From an uncultured Algoriphagus sp. (lineage in GTDB: Bacteria; Bacteroidota; Bacteroidia; Cytophagales; Cyclobacteriaceae), in assembly GCA_903952135.1 (NCBI GenBank), contig CAJBER010000036.1, forward strand, positions 1-52,902: a stretch of DNA of 52,902 bases, in the 5' to 3' direction. The notes under the pieces are model-generated. The model was not told the DNA's origin. It did not search any database and saw only the letters and a list, made by a program, of their open reading frames with translations. The position numbers and the translations under genes are program-made. The stretch's first letter is position 1. Each line of letters starts with the position of its first letter. Positions 51,201-52,902 of this stretch are shown here, in pieces.

Positions 51201-52902
51201 GACAGCTAACGCGTCAAATGGCACCTTAAATTCATTCGGATTAACAGCCGCTACCTCTAACTGGATCGCTTCCGGCCCTATGATTTTAACGAATCCGTCT
51301 GTTTGCTTAACTAGTGCAACGACAATAACCCACACCGTTTCTGGTGGGACTTGGGGCTCATCTAATTCTGCTGTACTTTCCGTAGATCCATCCACGGGTG
51401 TAGCCACAGCCAATACGGTTGGATCGGCTACAATCTCCTACGTGTTTATGCAAAATGGCTGTGCTTACACAAGTACGCGGGTGTTTACTGTTTCTGCGCT
51501 CCCAGCAGCTCCGGTAGCGACGACCACTGTAAGCGTAGCTCAAGGAGCGGCAACAGCATTAACAGCAACAGCATTGACCGGCCACACCTTGCAGTGGTAT
51601 ACCGTTGCAACTGGCGGAACCGGAACCACCTCGGCTCCTACGCCCACTACTACTTCAGTAGGGACTACACTATTCTATGTAAGTCAACGAAACAATGCAA
51701 CGGGCTGCGAAGGAGCCCGTACCGCCATTACGGTAACCGTAAGCCCCGTCGTAACCATTAGCTCTATCGCGCCAGTAAAGGCAATCCCGGGAGCTAGTAT
51801 TACAATCACAGGAACAAGCTTTGATGCTACCGCAGCGAATAACGTAGTACGCTTTGGTGCCGCCCAAGCACAAATAGTATCTGCTACTGCGACACAAATC
51901 GTGGCCACAGTACCTTTTGGAGCTACCCATGCGCCAGTGGCAGTGACGAACTTGACTAGCTCTAGAACAGGAGCTTCCTCCCAGTTCTTTTTACCGACCT
52001 GGTCTAATCCAAGCCCCGCCACCATTGTTGCGGCCTCATTTAATCAATTCAAATTAACCTCGTCAACGACCCCAGCAAGTGTAAGCTCGGGGGACTGGAA
52101 TGATATTAGACACAATGGTGGTATTGCAGATTTTGATAACGATGGCAAGGTGGATTTAATAAAGGTGAATACCGCAGGGAATAGAGTTGCTGTTTACAAA
52201 AACAATGCTACCTCTGGGACACTTTCTGCCTCAAGTTTTGCATCTAGCCCACTCTTTTTCACTACTGTTTCAAGCCCTAGAGATGTAGCTGTTGGTGATT
52301 TGAATAATGACGGGAAAATGGATGTGGTGGTAACCAATAACACTACATCTATTACGGTATTGGTAAATACCTCCACGGGAGCAGGAAACATCAGCTTTGC
52401 CGCAGCACAGACTCTTACGGTCTCTTCCGCCCAGTTAATTCGAATAGCAGATGTAGATGGTGATGGAATGAACGACATCATTTGTTCACCAACAGGTGGA
52501 GCGGTGAGTGTCCACAGAAATAGCTCTTCCTTGCCAGGTAACACGATTCAGCTTGGTAGCGCTGTTACTACAGGAATTACAGGAAGTACAGATTTTGTTT
52601 TAGGGGATTTGAACAGGGATGGTAAGCTAGACATTGCTTCATCGAGTAGTAGCAATCTGCAAATTGTTCAAAACAACTCTACACCAGGGGCAATAGCCTT
52701 TTTGTCGTTGCTCTCTATCCCTTCCATTTCGAGTTATTCCTTAGGGATTTCAGATTTAGATGGAGATGGTAAATTAGATTTCATTCAAGGAGCGGCTGGT
52801 GCGACGGCTGGTCGAGTTTGGAAAAATAACCATAGTTCTGGGAACTTAGCTTCTTCCAATTTTGCGGCTACCACCGTGAATAATGTTCAATCTTCAAGTG
52901 CA
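48211..52902 (+). CDS. Giant secreted multidomain protein (VCBS/FG-GAP, TIG, Ig-like, LamG), incomplete at right edge
   Basis: An uninterrupted frame of 1564 codons from ATG 48211 to the window end, without a stop. Order: signal peptide ending VFGQ (about residues 1-43); IPT/TIG domain (45-131); seven VCBS/FG-GAP repeats with calcium-type DxDGDGxxD loops (149-490); Ig-like and PKD-like modules (498-788); a LamG/concanavalin-A-like domain (791-950) beginning ALNFDGSNDKI; further Ig-like modules (1029-1181); a second TIG (1182-1260); a second VCBS series of at least five (1290 to the edge). This layout is typical of Bacteroidota surface or type-9-secreted adhesins or enzymes; the sorting domain would lie beyond the window. 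Base composition changes strongly along the gene. Confidence 0.92.
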   Translation, partial: MNNLFTHMKGRQVFSLGFQQSKALGLALFFGIFFFAHSVFGQVPTISSVSPQTGPFGVSITISGTNFGANSPNNVVFIGNTIAPIIGTTSSSQITVTAPSGFSNENITVINLTTGLSAIFKSQFLVTRQTPSLFFSNQLNITRGDAAGISAADFNADGKLDLAVIDRNGDGIFIYPNTTATSGSAASFGTAIQLTGSGFSPGQMWYLDIADFDGDGILDIAAQDYGSSQVHLFRNATSSSTISFAYVSSIAVGSSTEGIKVGDLNGDGKVDILTANYSSNSISFLRNTSSVGSISFASVQNFNSHGSTTSVAIGDIDGDGKNDIISTPWSGVFKTFINNTSAGSATLSLANPINTNLSGNPWDIQLGDLDGDGDLDLVFMSGAIIIYRNNSTPGTINYGAPITLGGSGYKIKLADIDGDGKLDILSQSGQSLIIYKNVFTTGTLSSSSFVSSTYPTGINEVEFSTPFVGDFNNDSKLDIGRTASGSISVLSSGIPSIITVNGSFSGFVKCGSTPSAAQQLTVSGSDLQGDITLAALTSYEYSLNGTTFTSTLTIPQVSGSVANTTVYVRLTASSTGTPSGNLTFSSTGATNQTVAVSGTTGTAPVISTQPSATASACQNANFTLAASVTGGTSYQWYFNTSNSTTGGTSMGSSRNAQTSALTPDTSTPGTYYYYLVVTSGSCSVTSNVTVFTVDPLPVAGTASGTATVCNGSTTGLTLAGSTGTIQWQQSANGTSGWANVTGGSGATTANYTTAALTTTTFYRASVTNGACTTAVTSNVITVTVSPAPRFFNQALNFDGSNDKISIPHTPSLQLPNTFTLEAWVKADASLSNSSRWGIVSKNVWVSGGNSTSGLGYGLDLEGGKPRLVLGKNDGAWSDAASSSNLPTGSWIHIAGTYDGTTARLYINGVLTASRATTNFWNNNGAALTIGSWPGENKFFKGEIDDVRIWNVTRSEAQINQFKDVELSGTETGLVAYYDLNQGTPAGANSTVTTVIDRTANASNGTLNSFGLTAATSNWIASGPMILTNPSVCLTSATTITHTVSGGTWGSSNSAVLSVDPSTGVATANTVGSATISYVFMQNGCAYTSTRVFTVSALPAAPVATTTVSVAQGAATALTATALTGHTLQWYTVATGGTGTTSAPTPTTTSVGTTLFYVSQRNNATGCEGARTAITVTVSPVVTISSIAPVKAIPGASITITGTSFDATAANNVVRFGAAQAQIVSATATQIVATVPFGATHAPVAVTNLTSSRTGASSQFFLPTWSNPSPATIVAASFNQFKLTSSTTPASVSSGDWNDIRHNGGIADFDNDGKVDLIKVNTAGNRVAVYKNNATSGTLSASSFASSPLFFTTVSSPRDVAVGDLNNDGKMDVVVTNNTTSITVLVNTSTGAGNISFAAAQTLTVSSAQLIRIADVDGDGMNDIICSPTGGAVSVHRNSSSLPGNTIQLGSAVTTGITGSTDFVLGDLNRDGKLDIASSSSSNLQIVQNNSTPGAIAFLSLLSIPSISSYSLGISDLDGDGKLDFIQGAAGATAGRVWKNNHSSGNLASSNFAATTVNNVQSSSA

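Overview
The window comes from a bacterium of the phylum Bacteroidota, most likely order Cytophagales, family Cyclobacteriaceae (Algoriphagus-like); this is inferred from protein families, not from a search. Supporting signs are RprX/RprY-like two-component genes, a FadN-type beta-oxidation operon, S23 four-helix-bundle protein, multidomain secreted proteins with VCBS repeats, TAnnTTTG-type promoter boxes, and weak or absent Shine-Dalgarno sites.

Layout. 1-5534 (+): the distal end of a surface-polysaccharide operon (GT2, methyltransferase, Wzy-like polymerase, two GT4 enzymes). The first four genes overlap one another; the last is visibly GC-richer. 5627-9844: rlmF and an M14 carboxypeptidase (-), a dipeptide epimerase (+), then a response regulator/histidine kinase pair (- strand, to 11556). 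11773-20714: lysA, an Fe-S photolyase, a PD40 propeller protein (-), an M28 peptidase, a type-B carboxylesterase and a short GT35 glucan-phosphorylase homologue that lacks the PLP lysine. 20756-20987: two minus-strand tRNAs (Leu-TAA, Gly-GCC) with a clear promoter. Then mutS (-) and a SpoU methyltransferase (+).

24465-33143 (-) is a fatty-acid degradation locus: acyl-CoA ligase, MarR regulator with a palindromic operator, FadN-type dehydrogenase/hydratase, thiolase and acyl-CoA dehydrogenase. It is interrupted by a small S23-family gene lying between inverted arrays of 7-bp repeats. 33144-33620 is AT-rich and full of DnaA-box-like sites, a candidate oriC. 33601-40464 (-) carries a lipoprotein, a methyltransferase, mnmG, ybeY, an anti-sigma-like ATPase, exodeoxyribonuclease III, a hypothetical protein and an AhpD-like protein. 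Two parS-like 16-mers sit between mnmG and ybeY, which supports an origin-proximal location. 40542-47630 (+) has comF, a DinB-fold protein, an SDR, a membrane-anchored hypothetical, a thioesterase, a cytochrome c/GSDH dehydrogenase and a TPR-HTH regulator. From 48211 a single open frame runs off the right edge (at least 1564 codons); it encodes a giant secreted protein.

The most unusual feature is a set of intergenic arrays with a strict period. One class has period 7 (GTACNNN / ATACTTG types), the other period 11 (GAAATANNNNN). The arms are mutually inverted around conserved cores, and the arrays begin or end within a few bases of stop codons. One copy carries the S23 gene. They look like one or two families of non-autonomous elements or processed intergenic units, and I do not know a described system that matches them.
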